From Diphasiastrum complanatum (lineage: Eukaryota; Streptophyta; Lycopodiopsida; Lycopodiales; Lycopodiaceae), in contig CM055103.1 of assembly GCA_029204225.1 (NCBI GenBank), positions 2,754,406 to 2,818,405 of the forward strand: a stretch of 64,000 nt of DNA. Direction: 5' to 3'. Below, piece by piece: positions 1 through 9,512 of the stretch. Numbering within the stretch: the first letter of the stretch is position 1; every line of letters begins with the position of its first letter. Under the pieces are notes generated by a model that was not told the origin of the DNA, searched no databases, and saw only the letters and a list, made by a program, of their open reading frames with translations. The position numbers and the translations under genes are program-made.

Positions 1-532
1 AATTCTTTTTTCTATGTAGTGTAATGCAACTTTGACCAGTGGAATTCTTGCTTTCAAAAACTAGTGGCCTATCATTCTGTAATAGAATTGCTCCAATTGC
101 AATATCACTTGTGTCAGTTCTCACGACGTAAGGTAGATCTGGATCTGCAATCTGTAAAACGGGAGCCGAAAGAATTAGGGTCTTAAGTTTCTCAAAACTC
201 TAATTCAATTCCTCATTCCATACAACAGGCGGATTAGGTTGATTCCACTTTTTCTTTTTGTTAACTATCCCTTTTGTCAGATTATTGAGCGGTGCCACCG
301 ACTTGACGATCCAGTCCTCCACAACTTCAAGCTTTTTCTACTTCTCCCCCGAGTAAGAGTCAGGCTGGAATCCAAGATTTGGAGAAGACAAAAGTTTCAC
401 TTGGTTCAACAGAACCTCCATCTGCTGATCTCCCAAATTATTCCGATGATTCATACCATCAAGAGCATTACTCAATTGCTGGCAAATCTGCATGTACGAA
501 GGTACAACATAATTTGCGGCTTCTTCAGTCAT
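1..532 (-). pseudogene. Gypsy-C: internally deleted Ty3/gypsy gag-pol fragment
   Basis: Read on the minus strand from the ATG at 532, a Gag-like start (MTEEAANYVV) runs about 60 residues to a SYSGEK motif and a stop near 345. It is joined there to the end of a reverse transcriptase (VAPLNNLTKG) and the beginning of RNase H (VVRTDTSDIAIGA, the first catalytic Asp region), which continues past the window edge. The Gag remainder, protease and most of the RT are missing, so this is an internal-deletion derivative with at least two stops. The family assignment rests on the RT/RNase H junction. No LTR or primer site was found on the 5' side (533-1366). Confidence 0.75.
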
Positions 533-1366
533 CCTGAATTATCTATAACAAGAAATGACTTATCACTATTCTTAACCTTTAGTTAAATATACAATGACCA
601 ATTTCGACTGATGTTAACTCTCAGTCAAATCAATAATTTAATGTCATTTCATAGACAATTCGAAAATTTGAGAAAAACTGAAAATTTTATATTTTAAAAA
701 TTTATTTTTTCTAAAATTTTATGTAACCTAAAAATTCGACAAAAATTACAATCAATACAAAGGCAATTAAAATCGAAAAAACGACATACTGTTCGATTCC
801 TAATGTCACTACCATAATGTCAATCCAACATGCAACGCATATACGACATAAACTGTAAAATGTCATTACGGAATTCTTTTACGTAAAATCCCGTTCTACG
901 AAATCAGTCAGCCATTAACACTAATTTATGACCAAACCGTTAGAGCACACGCATATGACCACTCAAAACAACTGTAGGTCCTTCATGCATGTCCAAAACA
1001 CTAACAGAATCACCATGCAACAAATCTCCAAAGCACAGTACGTCAAAGTTGGAAAAAAGCAAACATGCATTAGAACATTTCACGATTTTGACAATTTTAC
1101 TCACAAAATTGTCACAATTTCAAACGACCATAACTTGAACTACAATGCACCAAATTGGTCGCTGTAAAGCACAGTATAGAGGGAGGACAAGTTTCCGAGC
1201 TGACTGTCACCTCATCCTGCCACCTCAGCTTCGCATGTGTGAGAACAAAACGTCTAAAAATTCTGTAGGAGGGCGCACTTTTCCAAGGAGGTTCTTTGTA
1301 AAGTCACCCCAAAGAGGCTTTACCAACAGTCTCTAACAATCCATTAGAGTTCCGTGAAGCCTTCAA
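533..1366. other. AT-rich stretch without recognisable gene
   Basis: It may include the 5' leader or LTR of the minus-strand Gypsy-C element, but I see no primer-binding site, no LTR terminus and no coding similarity. The short open frames at 928-1336 have no recognisable domain and are not called. Confidence 0.4.
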
Positions 1367-1861
1367 TTAGGTCCAGAGATGCAATACGGGCTGAGAACAA
1401 AGATTTTCTACCTTTTGGGAGGGTGCACTAGCTACAGCTGGGGGTGCATGAGGCAGAACTGTCTGAGGGGCAAAGGGACCGGAGGAGGATGCACTCCCTC
1501 TCCTCGTGCGTGCCAGCCAAGCAGGCAGCAACTCTGGGTTAGTCACATAAGGAGCGGTGCAAAATCGGAGAACGCCCTCCGAAATGGTGTTCTCCCCTGC
1601 CACGAGCCGCGGCCCGTAGGTGTCCAGTAGTCGCTGCCTGTCGGGGACGGTCATGCTGCCACAAGGGGCAGCATTCAAGGTGGCACCATTTTTGGCGCCT
1701 GCACCGAGCAGATGGCCTTTAAGGCGAGTGAGGGATGCAGCAAACTCGACGAGACAGTATCGGCAGCGCACGATCTTCTGACCGGTCTTGTTGGCCTTGT
1801 CGGCAACCCGCCTGACAATGTCTACCTCGTCCCACAGACCGGAAAGGTCGGATTGCACCAT
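1367..1861 (-). pseudogene. hAT transposase N-terminus with BED-type zinc finger (truncated)
   Basis: The frame begins MVQSDLSGLWDEVDIVRR and aligns along its length with the first exon of hAT-1. A BED-like finger is visible at residues 30-55: C-x2-C in VRCRYC, then RLKGHLLG supplying a histidine. After the finger comes a segment conserved between copies (YGPRLVAGENTISEG, RFCTAPYV, LPAWLARTRRGSASSS), then a proline-rich linker that becomes unrelated and stops. The family uses the BED finger to bind element ends. Without the catalytic part this copy cannot be active. Confidence 0.8.
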
Positions 1862-2217
1862 TGCAGATGAAATGAGGGATGGATTGCTGGAAAAAAAACA
1901 GCAGGGTTCACTGTTGGAGAGACGCTGAAAATGGGCGAATGCAGGGCAAAGGAAATCAGATGCAAGGCAGGGCGTTGCGTGGGCGATGGGCGACGCAAGG
2001 AATCAAAGGCAGGCAAGAAAAACCAGCAGCGATGGCAGGGCGGAGAGGGCGCAAAAAAATTTCAGAGGAAATGCGAGGGGGGCGGGTAGGTTTAGGTAAA
2101 AAAAAATTTAAAAAAATATTAAATAATAAATATATTATTATATTGTGGTACCGCGGTACCATGATGGTACCGCGGTACCAGTATGGTCCCGCGGTACCGG
2201 GATCCGCGGGACCTATG
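1367..2217 (-). mobile_element. hAT-0: truncated copy of the AT-tract hAT family (transposase end)
   Basis: The right terminus reads ...GGACCTATG at 2217 and abuts an (AT)7 tract. Just inside it (2148-2212) are repeated GGTACCGCGG palindromes, the subterminal signature of this family. Moving inward on the minus strand comes the transposase first exon (ATG at 1861). Similarity to hAT-1 fades after about 1410, so the rest of the element, including DUF659, the hAT domain and the small gene, is absent. Another copy (hAT-1) starts on the other side of the same AT tract. Confidence 0.8.
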
Positions 2218-2231
2218 ATATATATATATAT
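2218..2231. repeat. (AT)7 tract between hAT-0 and hAT-1 ends
   Basis: CTATG on the left and CATAG on the right flank seven AT units, giving a perfect 24-bp palindrome (2213-2236). The two flanking pentamers are the outer ends of two different hAT copies. Confidence 0.9.
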
Positions 2232-2463
2232 CATAGTGGCACGTGGTACCGCCATTATGGTACCGCGGTACCATAATGGTGGTACCGCAGTACCATAATG
2301 GTGGTACCACGGTTATGGTGCCGCCCTCAGACCAGCGGTACCAGGGCAGCACCACAAAAATAATATTTCTTATTATTTTTTTAAGAAAAAAAAAAAAACC
2401 CTTTTAACAGGCTAAAACTAGGTAAAAACTAAGATGTTACTGTACAGGGGGACTGTATTGGGG

Positions 2464-2715
2464 GCACTGTGGAAGAGCGGACCCAATCGCAGTGCGGCAT
2501 GTGGGGGAGCAACACATGGGGCAGGTACAGTAGCACATGGGCACTGTGGAGGAGCAGACCATGGACCCAATCGGAGTGCAGCATGTGGGGGAGCAATACA
2601 TCCGGACAGGTACACCGTCACATGGGCACTGTGGAGGAGCAGACCATGGACCCAATCGCAGTGCAGCATGTGGGGGATCAGCACATGGGGCAGGTACAGT
2701 AGCGCATGGGATCAT
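2464..2715 (+). repeat. Subterminal tandem repeats of hAT-1 (about 80-bp unit, 3 copies)
   Basis: GCACTGTGGA recurs at 2464, 2541 and 2626 (spacing 77 and 85). Each unit contains GACCCAATCG, a GCATGTGGGGGA block and GGCAGGTACA or a variant. The same array lies at the equivalent end of hAT-3 (62905-63175, opposite strand) and, in reduced form, hAT-2 (12225-12340). Repeated subterminal motifs are the usual transposase-binding sites of hAT elements. That role here is inferred. Confidence 0.7.
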
Positions 2716-2747
2716 CAACAAAAGCAAATTGGGAAACAGGCTGTGGG

Positions 2748-2757
2748 GTTAAATAGG
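2748..2757 (+). promoter_or_regulatory. TATA-like box of the small hAT gene
   Basis: GTTAAATAGG lies about 220 bp before the small-gene ATG. The equivalent positions keep a similar box: TTAAATAGG in hAT-3 (around 62868-62878, minus) and ATAAATAGG in hAT-2 (around 12183-12195, minus). Between box and ATG the leader is a purine-rich run of GTGAGAGGC-type repeats (2765-2945). Confidence 0.5.
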
Positions 2758-2975
2758 CACTCATGAGACAGTGAGAGAGCCAGTGAGAGGGGGTGAGAGG
2801 CATTGTGAGATGTGAGGGAGAGCCAGTGGGAGTCTGTGAGAGAGAGGCATTGTGAGAGGCTGTGTGACAGACCGAGTGAGAGGCTGTGAGAGGGGGGCTG
2901 TGAGAGAGCCAGCGAGAGCCATTGAGAGGCTGTGAGAGGCTGTGAGGGTCATTTCGAGCAACAGGGTGTCGTGAG

Positions 2976-3320
2976 ATGGCAGAGGGCGAAGCCAGGAGGA
3001 AGCTCGAGGAAGATGTCCGAAGGCACAACGAAAGGCATCGGAAGCAAGAAGCAGACATTGCAGAGATGCTGCGAGAGACTCAGCAGAGACACCCAGAGCT
3101 GCAGATCCCCGCCCCCGCTGTGACCCCCACCCCCGCTATCGAGCTGGATTTGGATGAGCAGATCGGAATAAACTTCACACGACGGCAGCTCATCATGGTC
3201 ATGGAAAGGGCTGCCCGCCGTCAGGTTGACCAGGAGGCAACACGGGCTAACCGGGAGGCAGAGCGAGAGCGTCAGAACAATGCACCTGATGAGGGCGAGG
3301 AGTCAGTGGAGGACCCATAG
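2976..3320 (+). CDS. Small coiled-coil protein encoded by hAT-1 (114 aa, function unknown)
   Basis: This is the only intact transposon gene in the window. The ATG at 2976 is chosen because it is conserved in hAT-3 and hAT-2 (MAE...). Residues 1-45 form a charged, heptad-like helix (ARRKLEEDVRRHNERHRKQE). A short proline segment follows (IPAPAVTPTP), then a conserved LDLDEQIGINFT block, a second Arg/Glu-rich helix (about 68-100) and an acidic end (DEGEESVED). There are no membrane segments or enzyme motifs. It converges on the transposase gene and is kept in all three copies that retain this end: IGINFT in hAT-1 and hAT-2, IGMNFT in hAT-3. I do not recognise the family. A DNA-binding or regulatory partner of the transposase is possible but unproven. 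Confidence 0.65.
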   Translation: MAEGEARRKLEEDVRRHNERHRKQEADIAEMLRETQQRHPELQIPAPAVTPTPAIELDLDEQIGINFTRRQLIMVMERAARRQVDQEATRANREAERERQNNAPDEGEESVEDP

Positions 3321-3399
3321 GAGTGTTTAGCATAGATGGGGTCTAGCCGTATGTGGCTGACTGTTGTTATTTAATGTTCATCAGTAGATGAGGCAGTAT

Positions 3400-6300
3400 T
3401 TAGTGTCTAGCATGGTGTAAAGAACAGCCCCAGCCGTATGCGGCGGGAATACGTATTGTAAAAACAGATGATGGCCTGCCATGGAGACCTGCTGCTGCAA
3501 AAGTGGATGGCGATGAAGGGGCTGCAGGCCTCAACGGTATCGGTGGCACTGGAGGTGCTGTGCGGCGCACATACACCCTCTGAGGAACTGGAGGAACTGC
3601 AGGCACCTCGTGTAGCTGCTCTGGCTGAGACTCTGTGTAGGGCATGCTGGCTAGAGAGGATGGGGGTGCCCTGACGCTCGACATCTGCTGGGCGTCTGAA
3701 TCCAAGTCTGCAATCAAGTCGTCCAGCTGGGCATCCGAATACAAATGCTCTGGGCTCTGGGACTCATCATGAGCACCATCCTCGGGAACATCCCGTGCCT
3801 CATCCTGTGCACCATGCGGACCCTGCATGGCCTCCCAATCGGTACAATCAAAGTCATCTGGTGACTCCTCTGGTGTGCTGTCATAGAAATGCCTATGGCT
3901 CTGTTATGCACGCATCCAAGCAGCTGTGGAAGGTAAACCGCACTCTGCCCCCTATCAAGAGCCTCCTCCATCATATCAACATAAGAAGGTATGCCAGTGG
4001 CCCCCCCTGTGTGCCCTGCCTCGTACAATGGGGGCGCTCTATGCTCAAGCCCAAGCTCTCTCTCTCTCATCTCGGCAAGCTCCCTCTCTCTCTTGCCATC
4101 AACTGTGTGCCCAGGTCATCTGCAGGCATGGGATGGGTGCTATCCGTACGCAAGTAAACCTGGAGCTCCAAATCGGATATCTTCGTCTGCAAGGTTTAAA
4201 ATTGGCATGTCAGAGAAACAACTCTATCAAGAAATGAAACCAACATACCAGGAGTCAACCAACATGCTATGAAAGGTTAGCTTATCACCTGCAATGCGCT
4301 CGTAATGGTCGGAAGTCTCCTGGCGAGACGTGCGTTGGTGCTACAGAACACCAACCGCTCCAACTGACTCACTGACAACCGGTTTCTTCTCCTCGTGTGA
4401 ATGAGTGCCCATGTGCTCCAATTACGCTCACACACGGAGGCAGCACAGTCCTGTAGTGCGTGCATTGAAATACTTCAGCACATTGTCTTCAACGAAATAC
4501 AAAAATGGAGGATAAAATGAGATGCATACCTGAGAAAGGACACGAAGTGCAAGACGCTGTATAGATGGGTATGTGCTACCGAACATGGTCCACCAGGTAA
4601 TGGGTAGCTGCCTCCTCTCTGGATTCTGGGCAGCCGGGTGGCCGAATGTGCCCATGCCGAAACGAAATGCAGCGAGCTCCTCCATGAGCCTGATAGGATC
4701 CAAACCTATGTGTGGACCCACCCTGTGAATGTACTGAAGCCAATCGGCCTCGAGCTCCCTGTCTGCGATCTGTGTCGGAGAGAGGAAGAGGGGATGCAGC
4801 ATGTGTGCAACGCTGTGGATACTCCTGTGGAAGTAGTTCCACCGCGTCTCCCAGATGAACTACAGCTCGGTCATCCTGCAGGTGAGAGGCATGTGGTGTA
4901 GGGCATAAAACTTAACATTGACATAAAAACAAACTAGCAATTACTAAAAAGATAAAGGCCAATTACATTACTATACCGCTTACCTCTCTGGCTGCAAGAT
5001 GGGCAGCTGCAGGAACTGTCCAATCCGGTCCATGAGCTCATATACCAGTCCAAGTGTCGACCCCTCGCTGTCAGCCATGCGGAGCACAATGTAAAGTGGT
5101 CGAAGCAGTCCTGACAATGTCTGTGCATCCCTCCAGAACTGGTCTCCCCTCACCGTGGAAGAAAAGTGCTCCCCATCCTCAGTGCGAGGAAATGTACTGG
5201 CACACCAAAGATCATTGGCAACCATCTGTAGAAGCTGCGCCCTGCACCTGATCAGACGGTCGATGACCACCAAGTCGAATGCAAAGCGCGTGGGGGCTGG
5301 CTTACGGAGGTCTAGATGGCTGAACACCCGGAACATGGCAAGAACACGCCTCTTCTCTTCCTGGTGACTTTTGTCACCAGGAAGAGGGCCTCACGGACGA
5401 TGGCTCTAACCCAGGGAAGTGCACCTATGTCCCCCATCAGAAGGTCTATGCCGTGCGCGGCACAGGGGGTATGAACAATGTGAGGGAACTCGGCCTCTAG
5501 CAGTACACCCATCTGAATGCAGTTCGTGGCATTGTCCGTCACCACTGTGACGACATGCTGTGGGCCTATGGACAAGATGGAAGACCTGATGACATCAAAC
5601 ATGAACTCTGCAGATATGACTCTCCCCCCCCTGCTGCAATCCACTGCCCTCAAAAACTGTGTGCCCATGCAGCTGGAGACCAGTATGTTGAGGATCGGCC
5701 TCCTCCTGACATCAATCCAGCCATCGGACATGATGCTGCAACCGTAAGTGGCCCAGTGGCGACGTAGAGGCTCCATCTCTCTAGACAGTGACTCGACCCT
5801 ATCCCTCAGCATGTGTGTGCGGACAACCTCTGAACTAGGGACTCTCCAGCTAGGGCTGAGAGACTGTGCAAGGCGGAAGGCCCTTCTGAAGGGCTCAGAG
5901 TAGGTGATGGCAAATGGAAGGTTCAGCTCATAAATCAGGCTGGCCACGGCCTGTGTGGCCTCTTTATCCATGTGCGGCTGATGCGCGCCGCGAATGCTCT
6001 GCTGCCTAAGAACTCTCCCAGCTGGGCGACGAGTAGCGGACCTCCAGCACGGTGCACCAAACGTGACGGGAATGGATGATGACGCGATAGCCTGGGCACT
6101 AGTGGATGCATCAACTGTAGACGTGGAATGGGGAGAGTGGGATGCACTGGCCGGGATGGGTGCAGCAGCGTAAGTGGGGTACACTGGTGGAGGGTGGACA
6201 TCTGGCATGGGATACGAAAACTGCTGGGTAGGGTGGTCATCCGGATGTGAAGGGAGGGAGGGAGGAAGGGATCTCCTCAACATCCTGGAAGGCCTCGTCA

Positions 6301-6872
6301 CTGGCATCCGGGGCCTGCTCCTGCTCGGGAGGCGGAGAGTCCATGAGAAAGTCGTAAACTGGGGGAGTGGGAGCAACAGGTGGAACCACAGTGGCAACTG
6401 GCGGACGCGGTGGGACAGGATCCACCGAAATGGGTGCAGATGGGGGTGCGTGAGGCGGAACTGTCTGACAGGGACGAGGGGCAAAGGGACTGGACGAGGA
6501 TGCACTCCCTCTCCTCGTGCGTGCCAGCCAAGCAGGCAGCAACTCGGGGTCAACCACGTAAGGAGCGGTGCAAAACCGAAGAACACCCTCCGAAATGGTG
6601 TTCTCCCCCGCCACAAGACGTGGCCCGTAGATATCCAAAAGTTGCTGCCTGATGGTAACAGACATGCTGGCATAGGGGGCAGCATTCCGTGTGCCACCAT
6701 CTCTCGCGCGTGCGCCGAGTAGGTGACCTTTAAGGCGAGTGAGGGTGGCAACGAACTCTGTCAGGCAATATCGACAGCGCACTATCCTTGCACCGGACTT
6801 GTTAGACTTGTCGGGAACCCGCCTGACAATGTCCACCTCGTCCCACAGATTGGCAAGGTTGGAATGCACCAT
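3400..6872 (-). pseudogene. hAT-1 transposase (BED finger, DUF659, hAT dimerisation), broken
   Basis: Translation starts at the ATG at 6872 (MVHSNLANLWDEVDIVRR). Order: BED finger (VRCRYC...RLKGHLLG), proline-rich linker, DUF659 core at about 5967-5390 (CSIMSDGWIDVRRRPILN, VVTDNATNCIQMG, CAAHGIDLLMGD), then exons 4984-5370, 4529-4885, 4289-4450 and about 3400-4186, separated by short GT-AG introns. The 4289-4450 exon holds the hAT dimerisation signature (CERNWSTWALIHTRRRNRL). Defects: a frameshift in the linker near 6240-6265, one at about 5370 beside a palindrome, a TAG codon at 4870-4872 where hAT-3 has AAG, and loss of the AT-hook tail. Such transposases cut and rejoin element ends in the nucleus. 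This copy would depend on another source. Confidence 0.8.
5355..5386. repeat. Perfect 14-bp inverted repeat at a transposase frameshift
   Basis: Arms 5355-5368 and 5373-5386 pair perfectly around a TTTT loop, with CTTCCTGGTGAC as the core. The reading frame of the transposase changes here: upstream IVREALFLVTK, downstream KRRVLAMFRVF. hAT-4 keeps the equivalent junction (KKKRALAMF) without the palindrome, so this looks like a local rearrangement rather than an intron. Confidence 0.6.
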
Positions 6873-7257
6873 CTCTGTAGAAAGGACTACGGAAAGAAGG
6901 CAGAGATCGTGGGTGCGATAGGAGTCGGAAGGCTTGAAAAAACCACAATAAAGGCCGAAATAGCAATAGCAGGGGAGGACGCGATCAGTGCAATGCGAAG
7001 ACAGCCGGGAGGGCGCGGACAGTAGGGCGATGGGCATACAACAAAGAGGGCGCGGACAGCAGGGAGGGTGTGAACAGTAGGGCGACGGGCAGGGAGAGAG
7101 ATGAAGCGAGGTGGGGGGGATTAGGTTAAAAAAATATATAGTAATATATTAAATATTAAAAAATATTATATATTAAAAAATAATATATATTGTGGTACCG
7201 CGGATCAATATGGATCCGCGGTACCGGGATCCGCGGATCCTGGTACTGCTGGATCTA

Positions 7258-7259
<2 letters not shown>

Positions 7260-7301
<42 letters not shown>
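7260..7301. repeat. (AT)21 tract at the hAT-1 right end
   Basis: An uninterrupted AT dinucleotide run directly follows the CTATG terminus. On its far side the sequence is unrelated to the hAT family. Confidence 0.9.
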
Positions 7302-7304
<3 letters not shown>

Positions 7305-7427
7305 AATTAAAAATGTAGAATCATGTTGTTTTTTGGCTGTAAAAGCCAATTTTTTAAGTATGTGTAGCGGTGTGTAATCGTCTAATCACTAATAGAGCTC
7401 ACCTGTGGTTATACGGGATGGGGATAG

Positions 7428-7901
7428 TGTTACGACCATATTCAGGCAAGGATTTGAAATAGTCCCACCGGTATTCGAAATTGTTGGTTACGCTTCGATT
7501 TAATTCCTTGTCAAGGCCAATATGTAACTAATAACTTTGAGAGGACCCAGACACTCCCATTGAGACATGTGGAGCAGTGCATGGCTTGTGACATATGCAT
7601 GAGGATAGCATGGAATATGTGACCTATGTTTGGATGAATTGCATGGGAGGTTGCATGGGTGCATGCACAGGCTTCCTACCCCTATGCATACGGGTATGGA
7701 CACACCCTCCTCCATTCTAAGCTTTCAGGTTCTAGGTTGCCAGTTTCTCCCCTCTCCTCAGGTATTCACTTGCCATGGCTCGGGGGTGTGGTGTTTGAAT
7801 ACATCTCAGTTGGACGGGTCGGTGGTTTGGCTCCTAGTAGTCTCTATGTGTGTGTGTTAATCCTGCCCTCATCTTAGTAGCTTTTTTGTTGGTTTTTTAC
7901 A
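7428..7901 (+). repeat. LTR of an unidentified retrotransposon
   Basis: The segment begins TGTTACGACC, ends TTTTTTACA, and is followed at once by TTGGTATCAGAGC, a primer-binding site of the plant initiator-Met type. It is therefore a 5' LTR on the plus strand, about 474 bp. No matching 3' LTR is present. The start was chosen as the TGTTACGA resembling the Gypsy-A LTR start and could be off. Confidence 0.6.
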
Positions 7902-8670
7902 TTGGTATCAGAGCTTGACAAAGGTGCGGTCATGGATGGGATTGGAGACGAGCTCTACGTCAAGTTGGAAGCACTTCGATTTATGTCCCGGATTGCAGTG
8001 TTGATTCTACCTCAAGGAAAAGTCAGGATTCGGATACACTAATTCTTGGTTGAGGCATGTTTGGCAAAAGGGGTGGTAGAGTGCACTTCCATCAGTTTGA
8101 TTTTGTTAATATCGCTTCTATTATGTGTTTGATTCACTTCTGATTTTTTTTATGGAACCTTGAGAGGATTTCTATTGACGTAGTATGATTTGAGTAGCTT
8201 GTTTCCCATGTCATTGAATATTGATAACATGCAGGACTAGTTTATGTTTGTTGATAGATTGAATGTGTTCAATTTATCCTGAAGAATAAATTGTTAGAAA
8301 ATAGTAACCATGATACTACTATTTGCATGCCAAGGATTGAGTTTTGAGGACATTCCTCCGGTGCTACATGCCAATTGTGGATCATTGATGGGAATTTTTG
8401 TTATAACAGTTCTTTTTGGGGTTCCTAGTACCGTGCTTTTTTAATGGTTTAATTTTGGAGTAAGATTACTCCCAGTGAATTGAGTTAAATTATACTTGGG
8501 GATTTTTCTAATATAATCCATATTTATTCCTTTTCGGTTGGTACTGTACCGATTGTATTTTTTTGCAACTATTTCTAAAGCAAAAAGCATATAAGGAGAA
8601 GAAATATCCACATGTCCATTTAATTCAATGAGTGAGCCGTTATGCAAGAACGACTTCAACCCCCATTATC
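7902..8670 (+). other. Primer-binding site and leader remnant of the 7428 LTR element
   Basis: The primer-binding site (7903-7914) is followed by a non-coding leader. No gag or pol similarity is visible before hAT-2 sequence begins at about 8671. A minus-strand frame at 8441-8659 (72 aa) has no recognisable domain and is not called a gene. Confidence 0.4.
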
Positions 8671-8678
8671 GTGTGCAG

Positions 8679-9473
8679 GATGACCGAGATCAAGTTTATC
8701 TGGGAGACGCGGTGGAACTATCACAGGAGTATCCACAGCGGTGCACACATGTTGCATCCCCTCTTCCTCTCTTCGACATAGATCGCAGACAGGGAGCTTG
8801 AGGCAGATTTGCTTTCCTACATCTACCGGGTGGGTCCACGCATTGGTTTGGATCCTATCAGACTCATGGAGGAGCTAGCTGCATTTCGGTTTGGCATGGG
8901 CACGTTTGGTCACCCGGCTGCTGAGGATCCAGAGAGGAGGCAGCTCCCCATTACCTGGTGGACCATGTTTTCGGTAGCACCTATCCCTCCATACAGCATC
9001 TTGCACTACGTGTCCTTTCACAGGTATGCATCTCATCTCATCCTCCCTTTGTGCGTTTTCTTGACATTCCAGCCGTGCACATGTACTAAACTATTTCATT
9101 GCACGTATCACAAGATTGCGTTGCCTCCGTCTTTGAGCGTAATTGGAGCACATGGGCCCTCATTCACACGAGGAGAAGAAACAGGCTGTCAGTAAGTAAG
9201 CTAGAGCGGTTGGTGTTCTGTAGCACCAATGCACGTCTCGCCAGGAGACTGCCGACCATTACGAGCGCATTGCAGGTGATAGGCTATTCTCCTAAAGCAT
9301 GTTGGTTGATGTCTCAATGGTTTCAATTTTTGATCATGTTGTTTCCCTAATATGCTCAATTTTAACCTTGCAGACGAAGATATCGGATTTGGAGCGCCAG
9401 TGCCCAGCCCATGCCTGCAGATGACTTGGGGACACAATTGATGGCGCAGAGAGAGAGAGGGAGCTGGCCGAGA

Positions 9474-9512
<39 letters not shown>

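Larger units (their letters stand above)
2232..7259. mobile_element. hAT-1: complete two-gene hAT-like transposon
   Basis: The element is 5028 bp, begins CATAG at 2232 and ends CTATG at 7259, with (AT)n on both sides. Both ends carry many GGTACC/GGATCC palindromes (2243-2345 and 7190-7255). Two genes converge: the small coiled-coil gene on plus (2976-3320) and the transposase on minus (6872 to about 3400). Compared with hAT-2 and hAT-3, about 1 kb of the transposase 3' end, including the AT-hook tail, is deleted at about 3462. A nonsense codon and frameshifts make the transposase non-functional, while the small gene is intact. Any target duplication is hidden in the AT repeat. Confidence 0.8.

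Noticed and set aside
2434-2766. Several overlapping frames on both strands of 2418-2766 and 62845-63233
   Set aside because: They arise from subterminal tandem repeats of hAT-1 and hAT-3, with no shared reading frame between copies.
2976-3320. Small hAT gene considered as an unrelated host gene or captured fragment
   Set aside because: It is at the same place and orientation in three copies of the element and shares a TATA-like box, so it belongs to the transposon.
7260-7301. AT tracts considered as telomeric, centromeric or matrix-attachment DNA
   Set aside because: Each starts exactly at a transposon terminus, which is explained by insertion or element structure.
8441-8659. 72-aa minus-strand frame
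   Set aside because: No known motif. It ends at the hAT-2 breakpoint, so it is probably chance.
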